Positions 45,409 through 54,552 of a DNA stretch of 64,000 nt are shown in pieces. A program made the position numbers and the translations under genes. The stretch spans positions 1 through 64,000 of the forward strand of contig NZ_BOMH01000036.1 in assembly GCF_016862095.1 (NCBI RefSeq), given 5' to 3'. Every line of letters begins with the position of its first letter. Position 1 is the first letter of the stretch. This stretch comes from Actinoplanes cyaneus. GTDB lineage: Bacteria > Actinomycetota > Actinomycetes > Mycobacteriales > Micromonosporaceae. The notes under the pieces were generated by a model that was not told where the DNA came from, searched no databases, and was given only the letters and a program-made list of their open reading frames with translations.

Positions 45409-47045
45409 CCACGATCCCGTCCGACCGGACCCGGGCCGATGCGGTCGGCAGCCTGACGCAGGAGATCCAGCTGCGTCACCTGACGCGCCTGCGCCGGCCG
45501 GGCGACCCGGGACAGGAACACCGCGCCGACCGGGGCGCGATCGTCGTCGCGGTGACCGCGAGCGTGCTGGCCGTCGTCGCGTGCGTGTACTTCTACCGGA
45601 CCGGCCACCTGCTCGGTTACCACGACACCTACTCCCACCTGGAGATCAGCCGCCGGATCCTGACCGGCCGGACGACCGGCATCGCGCAGCTCGGCGCGAT
45701 CTGGCTGCCGCTGCCGCACATCCTGCAGTCGCTCTTCGCGTGGAACACGACGCTTTACACCACCGGCCTGGCCGGCTCGATCGTGTCGATGACCTCGTTC
45801 GTCGCGTGCGCGGTGCTGATCTACCGGATCATCCGCGTCTACAGCCCGGACCGCGTCTCACCCGGATACGCCGGCGCGGCCGTGTTCATGCTCGGCGCGA
45901 ACATGCTGCACCACCAGTCGACGTCGATGGACGAGCTGCCGTTCTACGCGTTTGCGCTGGCCGCGACGTACGGCATGATCCGCTGGGCGGACACCGAGCG
46001 GCCGACCTTCCTGCTGCAGGCGTCGCTCGCCAGCATGCTCGCCATGCTCTGCCGGTACGAGGGCTGGTTCCTGGCCGGCATGCTCACCCTCGTCGTCCCG
46101 GTGATCGCCCGGCGGATCGGCTGCTCCTGGCCGGACACCCGCGGCCTGACCGGCATGTTCGCGGCGTTCGGCGTGCTCACGTCGTCGATCGGCTGGATGC
46201 TCTACAACTGGATGATCGCCGGCTCGCCACTGAACTTCCTCACCGGGCCGAATTCCAGCGCCGACCAGATGGCCCGGCGGACCACCGACGTCGAAACCGG
46301 AAACCTCGGAAAGACCCTGCTGGCGTACGGCAATGCGCTGCTCGCCGACCACGGCCTCGTGGTCATCGTCGTCGCCGCGATCGGCCTGCTGGTCTTCCTG
46401 ATCGGTGAGCGCCTGTCGGCCCGGTCGCTGCCGGTGCTCGTGCTCGGCTCGATCATGCCGTTCTTCCTGTACACCATCTACCGTGGACAGGCGCCGATCG
46501 GCATGCCGCCGGTCAACGAGTACCTGCTCAATGCCCGGTTCGCCCTGGTCGGCGCGTTGCCCGCGGCGATCCTGACCGGCTACCTGGTGTCCCGGCTCCC
46601 GAGGCGCGTGATCCCGTCGGCCGCGTTGATCGTCGTGGTCGGGATGGCCGGCCTCTCGATCACCGCGTTCCGGCAGGACGGACTGGTCAGCGTCCGCGAG
46701 GTGACCGAGGACCTGTCGGCACAGCAGGACCAGGTGCGGGTCGCCGACTTCCTCGCGGCGCACACCAGCGGCCCGATCATGCTGGACCTGGTCGGCAACG
46801 AGCGCGCCGCGTTCCCCGTTCTCGACCGGGTCATCTACGACGGTACGAAGATCGGCCGCGCGAACGTCTGGAAACGGGCGCTGGCATCGCCGCGCTCGGT
46901 GGGCGCGCACGTGGTGCTGATGCGTGGTGCCGGGCCGCGGGGCGCGGACGCGGTGTTCACTGCCCTGCACGGCGCGGCCGCGATGACCGGCGCCGAGGTT
47001 CTCTACGAGGCCGACGGTTACATCGTCTATCAGCTCCCGTCGTAG
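45405..47045 (+). CDS. Polytopic GT-C type glycosyltransferase-like membrane protein
   Basis: A 546-residue protein with about 11 membrane helices and a large extracytoplasmic C-terminal part. The first outer loop holds GYHDTYSHLEISRR; an Asp in this loop is typical of GT39/GT83-like enzymes that use polyprenyl-phosphate sugars. It fits a dolichol-phosphate-sugar type transferase acting outside, possibly decorating the polymer. The ATG at 45405 overlaps the lipoprotein stop (ATGA). Direct family identification is not possible from motifs alone. Confidence 0.75.
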   Translation: MTTIPSDRTRADAVGSLTQEIQLRHLTRLRRPGDPGQEHRADRGAIVVAVTASVLAVVACVYFYRTGHLLGYHDTYSHLEISRRILTGRTTGIAQLGAIWLPLPHILQSLFAWNTTLYTTGLAGSIVSMTSFVACAVLIYRIIRVYSPDRVSPGYAGAAVFMLGANMLHHQSTSMDELPFYAFALAATYGMIRWADTERPTFLLQASLASMLAMLCRYEGWFLAGMLTLVVPVIARRIGCSWPDTRGLTGMFAAFGVLTSSIGWMLYNWMIAGSPLNFLTGPNSSADQMARRTTDVETGNLGKTLLAYGNALLADHGLVVIVVAAIGLLVFLIGERLSARSLPVLVLGSIMPFFLYTIYRGQAPIGMPPVNEYLLNARFALVGALPAAILTGYLVSRLPRRVIPSAALIVVVGMAGLSITAFRQDGLVSVREVTEDLSAQQDQVRVADFLAAHTSGPIMLDLVGNERAAFPVLDRVIYDGTKIGRANVWKRALASPRSVGAHVVLMRGAGPRGADAVFTALHGAAAMTGAEVLYEADGYIVYQLPS

Positions 47046-47100
47046 GCGCCGGGCGCACTGCCCTCAGTTCCTGTCAGGGGTGACGGGCACACTGGGAGGC

Positions 47101-47556
47101 ATGTTCGTCGTCGAGTCACCGATCGGGCCGCTCGGCGTCGTCGTCGAGGGCGACGTCGTGGTGGGGGTGCGCTTCGGCGCGGGCCCCGGCACGGATACCG
47201 CGCACCCGGCGTCCGAGCAGCTCAGGCGATACTTCACGGGTGAGCTGACCGACTTCACGGTGCCGGTGGAGATGCGCGGCGGCTCCGAGTTCGAGCGCGC
47301 CGTGTGGGCCGAGATCGCCAAGATTCCGTATGGGGAGATGCTGACCTACGGGGCGATCGCCACCGCGCTGGGTGATCCGGGCGCGGCTCGGGCCGTGGGC
47401 ACGGCCTGCAACCACAACCCGGTGCCGGTGATCGTGCCGTGTCATCGGGTGGTGGGCGCCGGCGGGAAGATGGTCGGCTTCGGTGGCGGTCTCGAGCGCA
47501 AGCGCAAACTGCTGGAGCTCGAGGCCCGGGTCGCGCTGACTCGCGCCTGGAGTTGA
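47101..47556 (+). CDS. ogt: Methylated-DNA--protein-cysteine S-methyltransferase
   Basis: A 151-residue suicide repair protein that removes alkyl groups from O6-methylguanine onto Cys114 in the PCHRV motif (113-117). The DNA-binding segment FERAVWAEIAKIPYGEMLTYG and the upstream helix AVGTACNHNPVPV are standard. The ATG at 47101 fits the homologous start; a GTG at 47080 is in frame. GGGAGG lies only a base or two before the ATG. It is followed by a bidirectional terminator. Confidence 0.94.
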   Translation: MFVVESPIGPLGVVVEGDVVVGVRFGAGPGTDTAHPASEQLRRYFTGELTDFTVPVEMRGGSEFERAVWAEIAKIPYGEMLTYGAIATALGDPGAARAVGTACNHNPVPVIVPCHRVVGAGGKMVGFGGGLERKRKLLELEARVALTRAWS

Positions 47557-47607
47557 ACTGTGAGCGGAATCACGACGTACTGGACAAGGGTTGTGCGGAT
47601 GAAGGAA

Positions 47608-47636
47608 AAGGCCGGCTCTCGGTGAGAGCCGGCCTT
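47608..47636. terminator. Bidirectional terminator between ogt and ino1
   Basis: A 13-pair perfect stem (47608-47620 with 47624-47636) with a GGT loop. It lies between the ends of convergent ogt (plus) and ino1 (minus). Confidence 0.8.
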
Positions 47637-47653
47637 CTCAGGTCAGGGGTGCG

Positions 47654-48733
47654 TCAGCGCTCGACGTCGCCCTTGATGAAGCCCTCGACGGCGTTGTGCG
47701 CGTCGTGGTCGCTGTACTGCACGGGCGGGGACTTCATGAAGTAGGAGGACGCCGAGAGGATCGGGCCACCGATGCCGCGGTCCTTCGCGATCTTCGCGGC
47801 GCGGACCGCGTCGATGATCACGCCGGCCGAGTTCGGGGAGTCCCACACCTCGAGCTTGAGCTCGGCGTTCAGCGGGGTGTCACCGAAGGAGCGGCCCTCG
47901 AGGCGGATGTACGCCCACTTGCGGTCGTCGAGCCACGGCACGTGGTCCGACGGGCCGATGTGCACGTCGCTCTTGATCATCTCGTGCGGGATCTGGGACG
48001 TGACCGACTGGGTCTTCGAGATCTTCTTCGAGACCAGGCGGTTGCGCTCCAGCATGTTCATGAAGTCCATGTTGCCGCCGAAGTTCAGCTGGTACGTGCG
48101 CAGCAGCTCGACACCGCGGTCCTCGAACAGCTTGGCGAGCGCGCGGTGCACGATGGTGGCGCCGACCTGGCTCTTGATGTCGTCACCGACGATCGGGACG
48201 CCGGCGTCGGTGAACTTCTGCGCCCACTCCGGGTCGGAGGCGATGAAGACGGGCAGCGCGTTCACGAATGCCACACCCGCGTCGATGGCGCACTGGGCGT
48301 AGAACTTGTCGGCCTGCTCGGAGCCCACCGGGAGGTAGGAGACCAGAACGTCGACCTCGGCGTCCTTGAGCGCCTGGACGACGTCGACCGGCTCGGCCGA
48401 GGACTCCTCGATGATCTCGCGGTAGTACGTGCCCAGACCGTCGAAGGTCGGGCCGCGCTGCACGGTGACGCCGGTCGGCGGCACGTCGGTCAGCTTGATC
48501 GTGTTGTTCTCGCTGGCGACGATCGCCTCACTCAGGTCCATGCCGACCTTCTTGGCGTCCACATCGAACGCCGCGACGAACTTCACGTCGGAAACGTGGT
48601 AGTCGCCGAAGGTCACGTGCATGAGACCCGGGACGCGGTCGTTGGGGTCGGCGTTCTTGTAGTACTCCACGCCCTGCACGAGGGACGAGGCGCAGTTACC
48701 CACACCGACGATGGCGACGCGGACGGAACCCAT
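47654..48733 (-). CDS. ino1: Inositol-3-phosphate synthase
   Basis: A 359-residue myo-inositol-1-phosphate synthase that converts glucose 6-phosphate to inositol 3-phosphate with NAD. This feeds phosphatidylinositol and mycothiol, both typical of actinobacteria. The NAD motif [10 protein letters not shown] is at residues 9-18; the catalytic domain has [11 protein letters not shown] and [13 protein letters not shown]. The ATG at 48733 has AAGGAGG nine bases before it. An in-frame ATG at 48757 overlaps the PadR stop. It is transcribed from the padR promoter unless an internal one exists, so its level should follow the PadR operator at 49445. Confidence 0.97.
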   Translation of the reverse strand: MGSVRVAIVGVGNCASSLVQGVEYYKNADPNDRVPGLMHVTFGDYHVSDVKFVAAFDVDAKKVGMDLSEAIVASENNTIKLTDVPPTGVTVQRGPTFDGLGTYYREIIEESSAEPVDVVQALKDAEVDVLVSYLPVGSEQADKFYAQCAIDAGVAFVNALPVFIASDPEWAQKFTDAGVPIVGDDIKSQVGATIVHRALAKLFEDRGVELLRTYQLNFGGNMDFMNMLERNRLVSKKISKTQSVTSQIPHEMIKSDVHIGPSDHVPWLDDRKWAYIRLEGRSFGDTPLNAELKLEVWDSPNSAGVIIDAVRAAKIAKDRGIGGPILSASSYFMKSPPVQYSDHDAHNAVEGFIKGDVER

Positions 48734-48756
48734 CGCGTTTGCCTCCTTGTTGTTCA

Positions 48757-49419
48757 TCACGGCCGGTCCGGGTGCGGACGCGGTGTTTCTGGGGGTGCCG
48801 TCCCCGACGGTGGCGTGCCACCTGCGGGAGCGGGGTTCGTGGTGCCGGGCAGCCCGGCACGGTTGCGGAAGGCCGGGGTGCGGCCGGACCGCTCGTTGGT
48901 GATCAGCTCCTCGAGCCAGCGGACCTCGCGCTCGCACGCGTCCAGGCCGTGTCGCTGCAGCTCGAGCGTGTACGCGTCGAGGCGGTCGGCGGCGCGGGCG
49001 AGAATGTCCCGCAGGCCCTCCCGGCGCTCCTCGATCCGGCGCCGCCGGCCTTCCAGGATCCGCAGCCGGGTGGCGGTGTCGGTCCGGGAGAAGAAGGCCA
49101 TGTGCACGCCGAAGCCGGCGTCGTCATACGTCTCCGGGCCGGAGGCGGCGATCAGCTCGGCGAAGCGTTCCTTGCCCTCTGCCGTGATCTTGTAGACAAC
49201 GCGGCCCCGTTTGCTGGTCATCGGGGGAACAATCTCGTTGTCGCTCGCCTCGGCCTCGCTGATCCAGCCGGCGAGCTTCAACCGCTTCAAAGTCGGGTAA
49301 AGCGTCCCGTAACTGATCGCGGCGCGGAGCGTGCCGAGCTTCATCGCCAGCTCCTTGCGGAGCTCGTAGCCGTGCATCGGGGCTTCCTGCAGGAGCCCGA
49401 GAATCGCCAATTCCAACAT
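48757..49419 (-). CDS. PadR family transcriptional regulator
   Basis: A 220-residue regulator. The PadR winged helix (about 1-85) begins [19 protein letters not shown], with [20 protein letters not shown] and the wing. A coiled-coil-like C-terminal domain (about 100-175, with many Arg/Glu) gives dimerisation, followed by a Pro/Thr-rich tail. Such proteins repress their own gene and neighbours until bound by a ligand or signal. It is the first gene of the unit with ino1 and has a perfect 23-base palindrome 26-48 bases upstream of its start. The ligand is unknown. Confidence 0.94.
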   Translation of the reverse strand: MLELAILGLLQEAPMHGYELRKELAMKLGTLRAAISYGTLYPTLKRLKLAGWISEAEASDNEIVPPMTSKRGRVVYKITAEGKERFAELIAASGPETYDDAGFGVHMAFFSRTDTATRLRILEGRRRRIEERREGLRDILARAADRLDAYTLELQRHGLDACEREVRWLEELITNERSGRTPAFRNRAGLPGTTNPAPAGGTPPSGTAPPETPRPHPDRP

Positions 49420-49444
49420 CTCGACCCTCCCTCAATCTCTGCCC

Positions 49445-49467
49445 CGATGTATCGGCCCGATACATCG
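49445..49467. promoter_or_regulatory. Perfect palindromic operator upstream of padR-ino1
   Basis: Half-site CGATGTATCGG at 49445-49455, a one-base centre, and its exact complement at 49457-49467. It lies 26 bases upstream of the padR start, where a promoter is expected. PadR regulators bind ATGT-N-ACAT-type palindromes, and this site contains ATGTATCGG...CCGATACAT. It is the likely autorepression site, governing ino1 too. Confidence 0.85.
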
Positions 49468-49579
49468 TCACCGTAGATCGGCTCGCGCCCGCACGCAACT
49501 TGGCCATCCTGCGCGATCGCCACGCCACGCTGCGTGATGACGGTCGCCGTGTGAGCGGTGACCGCGTACTCTCTTCGCC

Positions 49580-50014
49580 ATGCGCACGCAGCGACAGGTG
49601 GTGGACTACTCGCTCCAGAGGCGGGCAGTTCTGCGTGACGTGCGCAATGGCCGGATCAGCGCCCTCGAGGTGTGCGACGCGTCTCCGTACCTGAAGAACG
49701 CGGCGACCTTCCACGGCGAGCCGACCGACGAGCGGTGCCCGATCTGCCGCCGCGACAACCTGACCCTGGTGAACTACGTCTATGGCGACGAGCTCAAGCA
49801 GTCGGCCGGCCAGGCACACAAGACTGCCGAGTTGCCGCTGCTCGCGATGACGCTCCGTGAGTGCCAGGTGTTCGTGGTCGAGGTGTGCCGCTCCTGCTCG
49901 TGGAACCACCTGATCGAGCGCTACGTGCTCGGCCGGGACACGCTCGGCGAGGACGAGCCCGAGATGCAGTGGAAGACCGGTTCGGAATCACACGTCCGGG
50001 AGGGCCGACGGTGA
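49580..50014 (+). CDS. DUF5318 family protein
   Basis: A 144-residue protein with two zinc-ribbon-like cysteine pairs: CPIC near residue 53 and CRSC near residue 103 (sequence VCRSCSWNHLIERYVLG). This is the DUF5318 arrangement found next to class A penicillin-binding proteins in actinobacteria. It begins MRTQRQVVDYSLQRRAVL. Function is unknown; a zinc-stabilised small protein possibly tied to envelope assembly. It overlaps the next small gene by GTGA and so belongs to the same transcript as the penicillin-binding protein. Confidence 0.88.
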   Translation: MRTQRQVVDYSLQRRAVLRDVRNGRISALEVCDASPYLKNAATFHGEPTDERCPICRRDNLTLVNYVYGDELKQSAGQAHKTAELPLLAMTLRECQVFVVEVCRSCSWNHLIERYVLGRDTLGEDEPEMQWKTGSESHVREGRR

Positions 50015-50184
50015 ACCGGATCGATGTCGTTAACGTGGACACGTTCAGGACCGGGTCGGGCACCCAGCACCGGAGTCGGTCATTTCAGACATTCGAAGAG
50101 TACGCCCGCTCGTGGCACGGTCGCCGGGATCCGATCCCGGACAGCCCGGCCGCGCCCCCGCGAACGGTAGGTGTGAAGGAATGA
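50011..50184 (+). CDS. Small overlapping gene between DUF5318 and penicillin-binding protein
   Basis: A 57-residue protein starting from GTG at 50011 (NRIDVVNVDTFRTGSGTQHR...). Its start overlaps the DUF5318 stop by four bases (GTGA) and its stop overlaps the penicillin-binding protein start by four bases (ATGA), so it would be a perfect translational bridge. The sequence is basic and aromatic (SFQTFEEYARSWHGRRD) with no signal peptide or membrane helix. I do not recognise a family. Doubt remains because short frames are common in GC-rich DNA; the exact double overlap is the main evidence. Confidence 0.6.
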   Translation: MNRIDVVNVDTFRTGSGTQHRSRSFQTFEEYARSWHGRRDPIPDSPAAPPRTVGVKE

Positions 50185-52850
50185 ATCCGAACGGCGAACC
50201 GCAGAACGCACGAGCCCGGGCCCAAGTGCCCGGGTCGTTCGCTGCTTCCACCCCGGACGGTGGTGACCGCCCCGCCCCTGACGCGTACCGGCGGTCATCG
50301 GGCTCCGCGTCGGTGGGGTCGGCCGGCCCCGGTCGTGCCTCGGTGAGCGGCGTGCCGCCGGCCGGTGGACGCGCCTCGGTCGGCAGCGCTTCAGTGGGCG
50401 GTCGTGCCCCGGTGGGCTCCGCCGGCGCCGGTGGCCGCGCGTCGGTCGGTGCGGCGTCGGTCGGCGCCGCGTCCGTCGGTGCCCGTGCCTCGGTCGGCTC
50501 GGCCGGAGTGGGTGGGCGCGCCTCGGTGCCGCCCCCGGGCTCCGGTGGTGGCGGGGGCGTCAGCAGCGGCAGTGGGGGCAAGCGCCCGCGCAGCAAGGCC
50601 GACAAGAAGTATCGCCGGGCGAACATCCTCACCGCGGCCGCCGCCGTGCTGGTCATCCTGGTCGGCGCCGGCATCGTCGGTGGCACCTACTTCTTCGACG
50701 ACGTCGATCTGCCCACGCCTCAGGCGGAAGAGCAGCTGAACGTCATCAAGAACGCTCAGGGCCAGGTCCTCGCGAAAGAGGGCGAGCCCCGCATCAACGT
50801 GCCGTACCAGAACATCAGCAAGACCATGTCGGACGCGGTGGCGGCGGCGGAGGACAAGAACTTCTACCACCACAACGGCATCGACATGAAGGGCATCGCC
50901 CGCGCCGCGTGGAACAACTTCACCGGTGGCGACAAGCAGGGCGCGTCCACGATCACCCAGCAGTACGCGCGGCACGTCGCCGAGCTGAAGGACATCAGCT
51001 ACAGCCGTAAGCTGCGCGAGGCGGTGATCGCTCGCAAGCTGGAGTCGAAGTACTCCAAGGACCAGATCATGGGCCTGTACCTGAACTACATCGACCTCGG
51101 CGAGGGTCGGTACGGTGCCGAGGCCGCTGCCCAGGGGTACTTCGGGGCCAGCGTGGTCAAGGGCAGCAAGAACGAGATCACTCCGTACCAGGCCGCGGTG
51201 ATCGCCTCGATCATCAAGCAGCCGTACCCGACCGCCACGCACCAGGGCTACGACCCGCTGATCAACCCGGCTGCCTCCAAGGAGCGCTGGGAGTACACCA
51301 TGAAGAACATGCTCGACATGGGTGCGATCACCCAGGCGCAGTACGACGCCCGGAAGTACCCGGAAGCCAAGAAGAAGAGCGCTGCCTGTACCACCTGTGC
51401 GGACGGCAAGCCGGTCGGCATGATCATGCGGCACGTCACCTACGAGCTGCACGAGCTCGGCATCACCGACGACCAGATCAAAAAGGGTGGTCTGGAGATC
51501 ACCACCACGATCGACAAGGACGTGCAGGCGGCGGCCGAGGCGGCCGGTTCGGCGAACAGCAAGACCTCGCCGCTGAACGGGCGCCCGAAGACCTACCAGG
51601 CCGCGGTGATCGGCATCGACCCCAGCACCGGTGAGGTCCTCGGCTACTACGGCGGCGACGACCCCAATGGCATCGACTACGCCGGTTACATGTCCGGCGA
51701 CGGCAAAGGCGTGATGGATTCCGGCGGTCAGTCACCGGCCTCCTCGTTCAAGATCTACACGCTGGCCGCGGCGATGCGGGCCAACTACTCCTTCGAGACG
51801 CTGTGGGACGGCACGCAGAAGCGGTCCAACGGGACGACGATCAGCAACGCCGGCCAGGACCCGGGCGCGACCTGTAACGGTGGCAACCACAGCGTTAAGA
51901 GCTGTGACCTCGAGCAGGCCACCATCAAGTCGTACAACTTCCCGTTCTACTTCATCACCCAGCAGCTGGGCGTCGACAAGGTCGTCAAGGCGGCCAAGGA
52001 CGCCGGTGTCCGGTACATCTGGAACAACGAGGGCAAGCGGATCGATCTGACCAACTCCGACGCCTCCACCTGGAACAAGAACTTCAGTGAGGAGATCGGC
52101 TTCGGTCAGTTCCGGGTCCTCCCCCTGGACCACGCGACCGGCGTCGCGACGATCGTCGCGCAGGGCGTGCGCCACCAGACGCACTTCATCAAGTCGATCA
52201 AGTCGGTCGACCCGGCCACCGGCAAGCTGACCAGCCTGAAGACCATCACGAAGAACGGCACCAAGGTCTTCGAGCCGGATCGCATGTCCGACATGACAGC
52301 GGTGCTGGAGCAGATCCCGGAGCACGCCAAACACACGCTGGCCGGCGGCCGGGACGCCATCGGCAAGTCCGGCTCGTGGGAGCTCAACCCCAAGGAGAGC
52401 AGTAAGAACGGTGACGCCTGGTTCGTCGGCGGCATTCCACAGTTGGCGGCCACGGTCTGGGTCGGTGGCAAGGGCAACCGCGTCGCGCTGACCGAGGCCA
52501 GCGGCAAGAAGATGTTCGGGTCCAACACCCCGGCGGAGATCTGGAAGGAATTCCTCGACGCCGTCGCGAAGAAGAAGGACTGGGACAAGGAGAAGTTCCC
52601 GGACCGGCAGAAGGGTGGCGACGCCTCGCTCGGCAACGGTCAGCCGCTGCCGGTCCAGCCGCCGCCGCAGCAGCAGGACGACAGCGCCATCTGTGACGGC
52701 TCGCAGGCGATCTCGATCCTCTGCCCGGGTCAGAACACCGGGATCCCCGGCAACAACACGGGGAACACCGGGAACACGGGCAACAACAACGGCAACAACG
52801 GCAACAACAACGGGAACAACAACGGCGGCGGGAACAACAACGGCGGTTGA
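50181..52850 (+). CDS. Class A penicillin-binding protein (bifunctional transglycosylase/transpeptidase)
   Basis: An 889-residue PBP. The first ~140 residues are cytoplasmic and carry degenerate [11 protein letters not shown]-type repeats. One membrane helix ([21 protein letters not shown]) is near residue 150. The transglycosylase domain (about 200-390) has [15 protein letters not shown] with the catalytic Glu near 225. The transpeptidase has the nucleophile in SSFK (near 520), SYN and KSG motifs. It makes and crosslinks glycan strands. The C-terminal tail is Asn/Gly-only repeats. The ATG at 50181 has GAAGGA just upstream and overlaps the preceding small gene. A strong terminator follows. 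Confidence 0.95.
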   Translation: MNPNGEPQNARARAQVPGSFAASTPDGGDRPAPDAYRRSSGSASVGSAGPGRASVSGVPPAGGRASVGSASVGGRAPVGSAGAGGRASVGAASVGAASVGARASVGSAGVGGRASVPPPGSGGGGGVSSGSGGKRPRSKADKKYRRANILTAAAAVLVILVGAGIVGGTYFFDDVDLPTPQAEEQLNVIKNAQGQVLAKEGEPRINVPYQNISKTMSDAVAAAEDKNFYHHNGIDMKGIARAAWNNFTGGDKQGASTITQQYARHVAELKDISYSRKLREAVIARKLESKYSKDQIMGLYLNYIDLGEGRYGAEAAAQGYFGASVVKGSKNEITPYQAAVIASIIKQPYPTATHQGYDPLINPAASKERWEYTMKNMLDMGAITQAQYDARKYPEAKKKSAACTTCADGKPVGMIMRHVTYELHELGITDDQIKKGGLEITTTIDKDVQAAAEAAGSANSKTSPLNGRPKTYQAAVIGIDPSTGEVLGYYGGDDPNGIDYAGYMSGDGKGVMDSGGQSPASSFKIYTLAAAMRANYSFETLWDGTQKRSNGTTISNAGQDPGATCNGGNHSVKSCDLEQATIKSYNFPFYFITQQLGVDKVVKAAKDAGVRYIWNNEGKRIDLTNSDASTWNKNFSEEIGFGQFRVLPLDHATGVATIVAQGVRHQTHFIKSIKSVDPATGKLTSLKTITKNGTKVFEPDRMSDMTAVLEQIPEHAKHTLAGGRDAIGKSGSWELNPKESSKNGDAWFVGGIPQLAATVWVGGKGNRVALTEASGKKMFGSNTPAEIWKEFLDAVAKKKDWDKEKFPDRQKGGDASLGNGQPLPVQPPPQQQDDSAICDGSQAISILCPGQNTGIPGNNTGNTGNTGNNNGNNGNNNGNNNGGGNNNGG

Positions 52851-52866
52851 CGTTCCACCCGGTCTC

Positions 52867-52904
52867 GACGGCGCCCACCTCGACGAGGTGGGCGCCGTCT
52901 TTTT
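52867..52904 (+). terminator. Rho-independent terminator after the penicillin-binding protein gene
   Basis: A 15-pair perfect stem (52867-52881 with 52885-52899), a GAC loop and a five-T run at 52900-52904, 16 bases after the stop. Confidence 0.95.
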
Positions 52905-52978
52905 CCGCCGGTTTCCATCGGTGTGCCGCGTGCGGGCGACGTCCGATCTCTGAGGTTCATGCGGCATGATGCCAAGAC

Positions 52979-54496
52979 ATGAGCACGCAACCGTCCACCG
53001 ACCGGCCCGACGTTCCGAGCGCCACCTCGGACGGTTTCGTGCGGGGCCTGTCGCAGTTCATCGGCGGGCCGCTCGGCTCGCACGCGACCCGCCCCGACGC
53101 GCGGCCCGGCCGGTTCTGGACCGCCCCGCGGTTCGTGCTGGCGCTGACCTGCCTGATCCTGGCGCTCTCCTGGGTGCAGAAATCGCCCTGCGTCACCGGC
53201 GAGTGGCAGAACAACGTTCAGTACACGCGGTTCTGCTACACCGACGTCCTCGCCCTCTACTACGCCGAGGGGCTCAACGAGGGCCAGGTGCCGTATGTCG
53301 ACCACGAGGTGGAGTACCCGGTCGTCACCGGTTACTTCATGGGCGCGCTCGGCCTGCCCGTCCACTGGTACGGGACCACGAAGAACACGGGCATCAACCA
53401 GGGCACGTGGTTCTACAACCTCAACGCCCTGATCCTGTCGCTGCTCGCGGTCGCCACCGCGGCGGTCATCCTCGCCCTGCGACGACGGCGGCCGTGGGAC
53501 GCGGCGATCTTCGCGCTTTCCCCGATCCTGCTGGTCACCGCGACGGTCAACTGGGACTTCCTGGCGATCGGGTTCGCGGCGATCGGCCTCTACCTGTGGG
53601 TGCGCCGGCAACCGGCGTGGGCGGGCATCTTCCTCGGGCTCGGCGCCGCGGCCAAACTGTGGCCGCTGTTCATCCTCGGGCCGTTGCTCGTGCTCGCGTT
53701 GCGCAGCGGGCGGTTCCGGCCGTTCCTGAGCGCGACCCTGGGCACGGTGATCACCTGGGCGGTCGTCAACTTCCCGGTCTACTACTGGCATCACGAGGCC
53801 TGGCTGCGGTTCTTCCGGCTCAACTCGACGCGGCCGGTGGACTGGGGCACGCTCTGGTACATCGGGCGGTACCTCGACGGCAAGTGGAAGAGCGGGTCGG
53901 CCGGGGACCAGGGGCCGTTCCAGTGGCTCGCCGACCACATTCCGACGCTCAACACGCTGACGTACACGCTGTTCGGCCTCGCCTGCGTGTTCGTCGTGGC
54001 GCTCGGGCTGCTCGCGCCGAAGCCACCCCGGCTCGCGCAGATGGCGTTCCTGGTGGTGGCGTTCTTCCTGATCTTCAGCAAGGTCTGGTCACAGCAGTAC
54101 GTGTTGTGGCTGCTGCCGCTGATCGTGCTGGCCCGGCCGAAGTGGGGCGCGGTGATCGCGTGGACCGTGGCGGAGATCGGATACTTCACCGCGTTCTACG
54201 CCGAGCTGATCGGCGCCGGTGGCAAAGCGGTGATCCCGGAGGGCACGTTCGTGCTCGCCTCCACGTTGCGGCTGGTCACCGTGGCCGTTCTGTGCGGCCT
54301 GGTGATCCGGGAGATCTGGCGGCCGGAGCTGGACGTGGTCCGGCAGAGCTACGACGACGCGGATCCCGACGCCGGGATGCTGAGCGGGCCGGACACGCCG
54401 TGGGTGCAGCGGCTGCGGTGGTCCCTCGGCTACGGGCGGCCGACGCTGGGCGACGTCGCGCTCCCGCCGGAGCCACCCGCGGTCATCAAGGTCTAG
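52979..54496 (+). CDS. GT87-like polyprenol-phosphate mannosyltransferase-type membrane protein
   Basis: A 505-residue polytopic membrane protein with about 10 helices. The first extracytoplasmic loop has an acidic/aromatic set (TRFCYTDVLALYYAEGLNEG, then VDHEVEYPVVTGYFMGALG), like GT87 mannosyltransferases such as those acting on phosphatidylinositol mannosides and lipoarabinomannan. GLGAAAKLWPLFILGPLL also fits. It probably uses a lipid-linked sugar outside the cell. The adjacent penicillin-binding and ino1 genes make an envelope role plausible, but the substrate is not shown. A 50-base palindrome follows. Confidence 0.82.
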   Translation: MSTQPSTDRPDVPSATSDGFVRGLSQFIGGPLGSHATRPDARPGRFWTAPRFVLALTCLILALSWVQKSPCVTGEWQNNVQYTRFCYTDVLALYYAEGLNEGQVPYVDHEVEYPVVTGYFMGALGLPVHWYGTTKNTGINQGTWFYNLNALILSLLAVATAAVILALRRRRPWDAAIFALSPILLVTATVNWDFLAIGFAAIGLYLWVRRQPAWAGIFLGLGAAAKLWPLFILGPLLVLALRSGRFRPFLSATLGTVITWAVVNFPVYYWHHEAWLRFFRLNSTRPVDWGTLWYIGRYLDGKWKSGSAGDQGPFQWLADHIPTLNTLTYTLFGLACVFVVALGLLAPKPPRLAQMAFLVVAFFLIFSKVWSQQYVLWLLPLIVLARPKWGAVIAWTVAEIGYFTAFYAELIGAGGKAVIPEGTFVLASTLRLVTVAVLCGLVIREIWRPELDVVRQSYDDADPDAGMLSGPDTPWVQRLRWSLGYGRPTLGDVALPPEPPAVIKV

Positions 54497-54497
54497 A

Positions 54498-54547
54498 CCG
54501 ATACGAGGAAGGGGCACACCGCGCGGTGTGCCCCTTCCTCGTATCGG
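54498..54547. terminator. Perfect 50-base palindrome between convergent genes
   Basis: Two exact 25-base arms (54498-54522 and 54523-54547) with no spacer. It starts two bases after the GT87-like stop and ends six bases before the stop of the minus-strand membrane protein gene. It should form a very stable hairpin in either transcript and is best read as a bidirectional terminator. Confidence 0.85.
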
Positions 54548-54552
54548 CGTCC

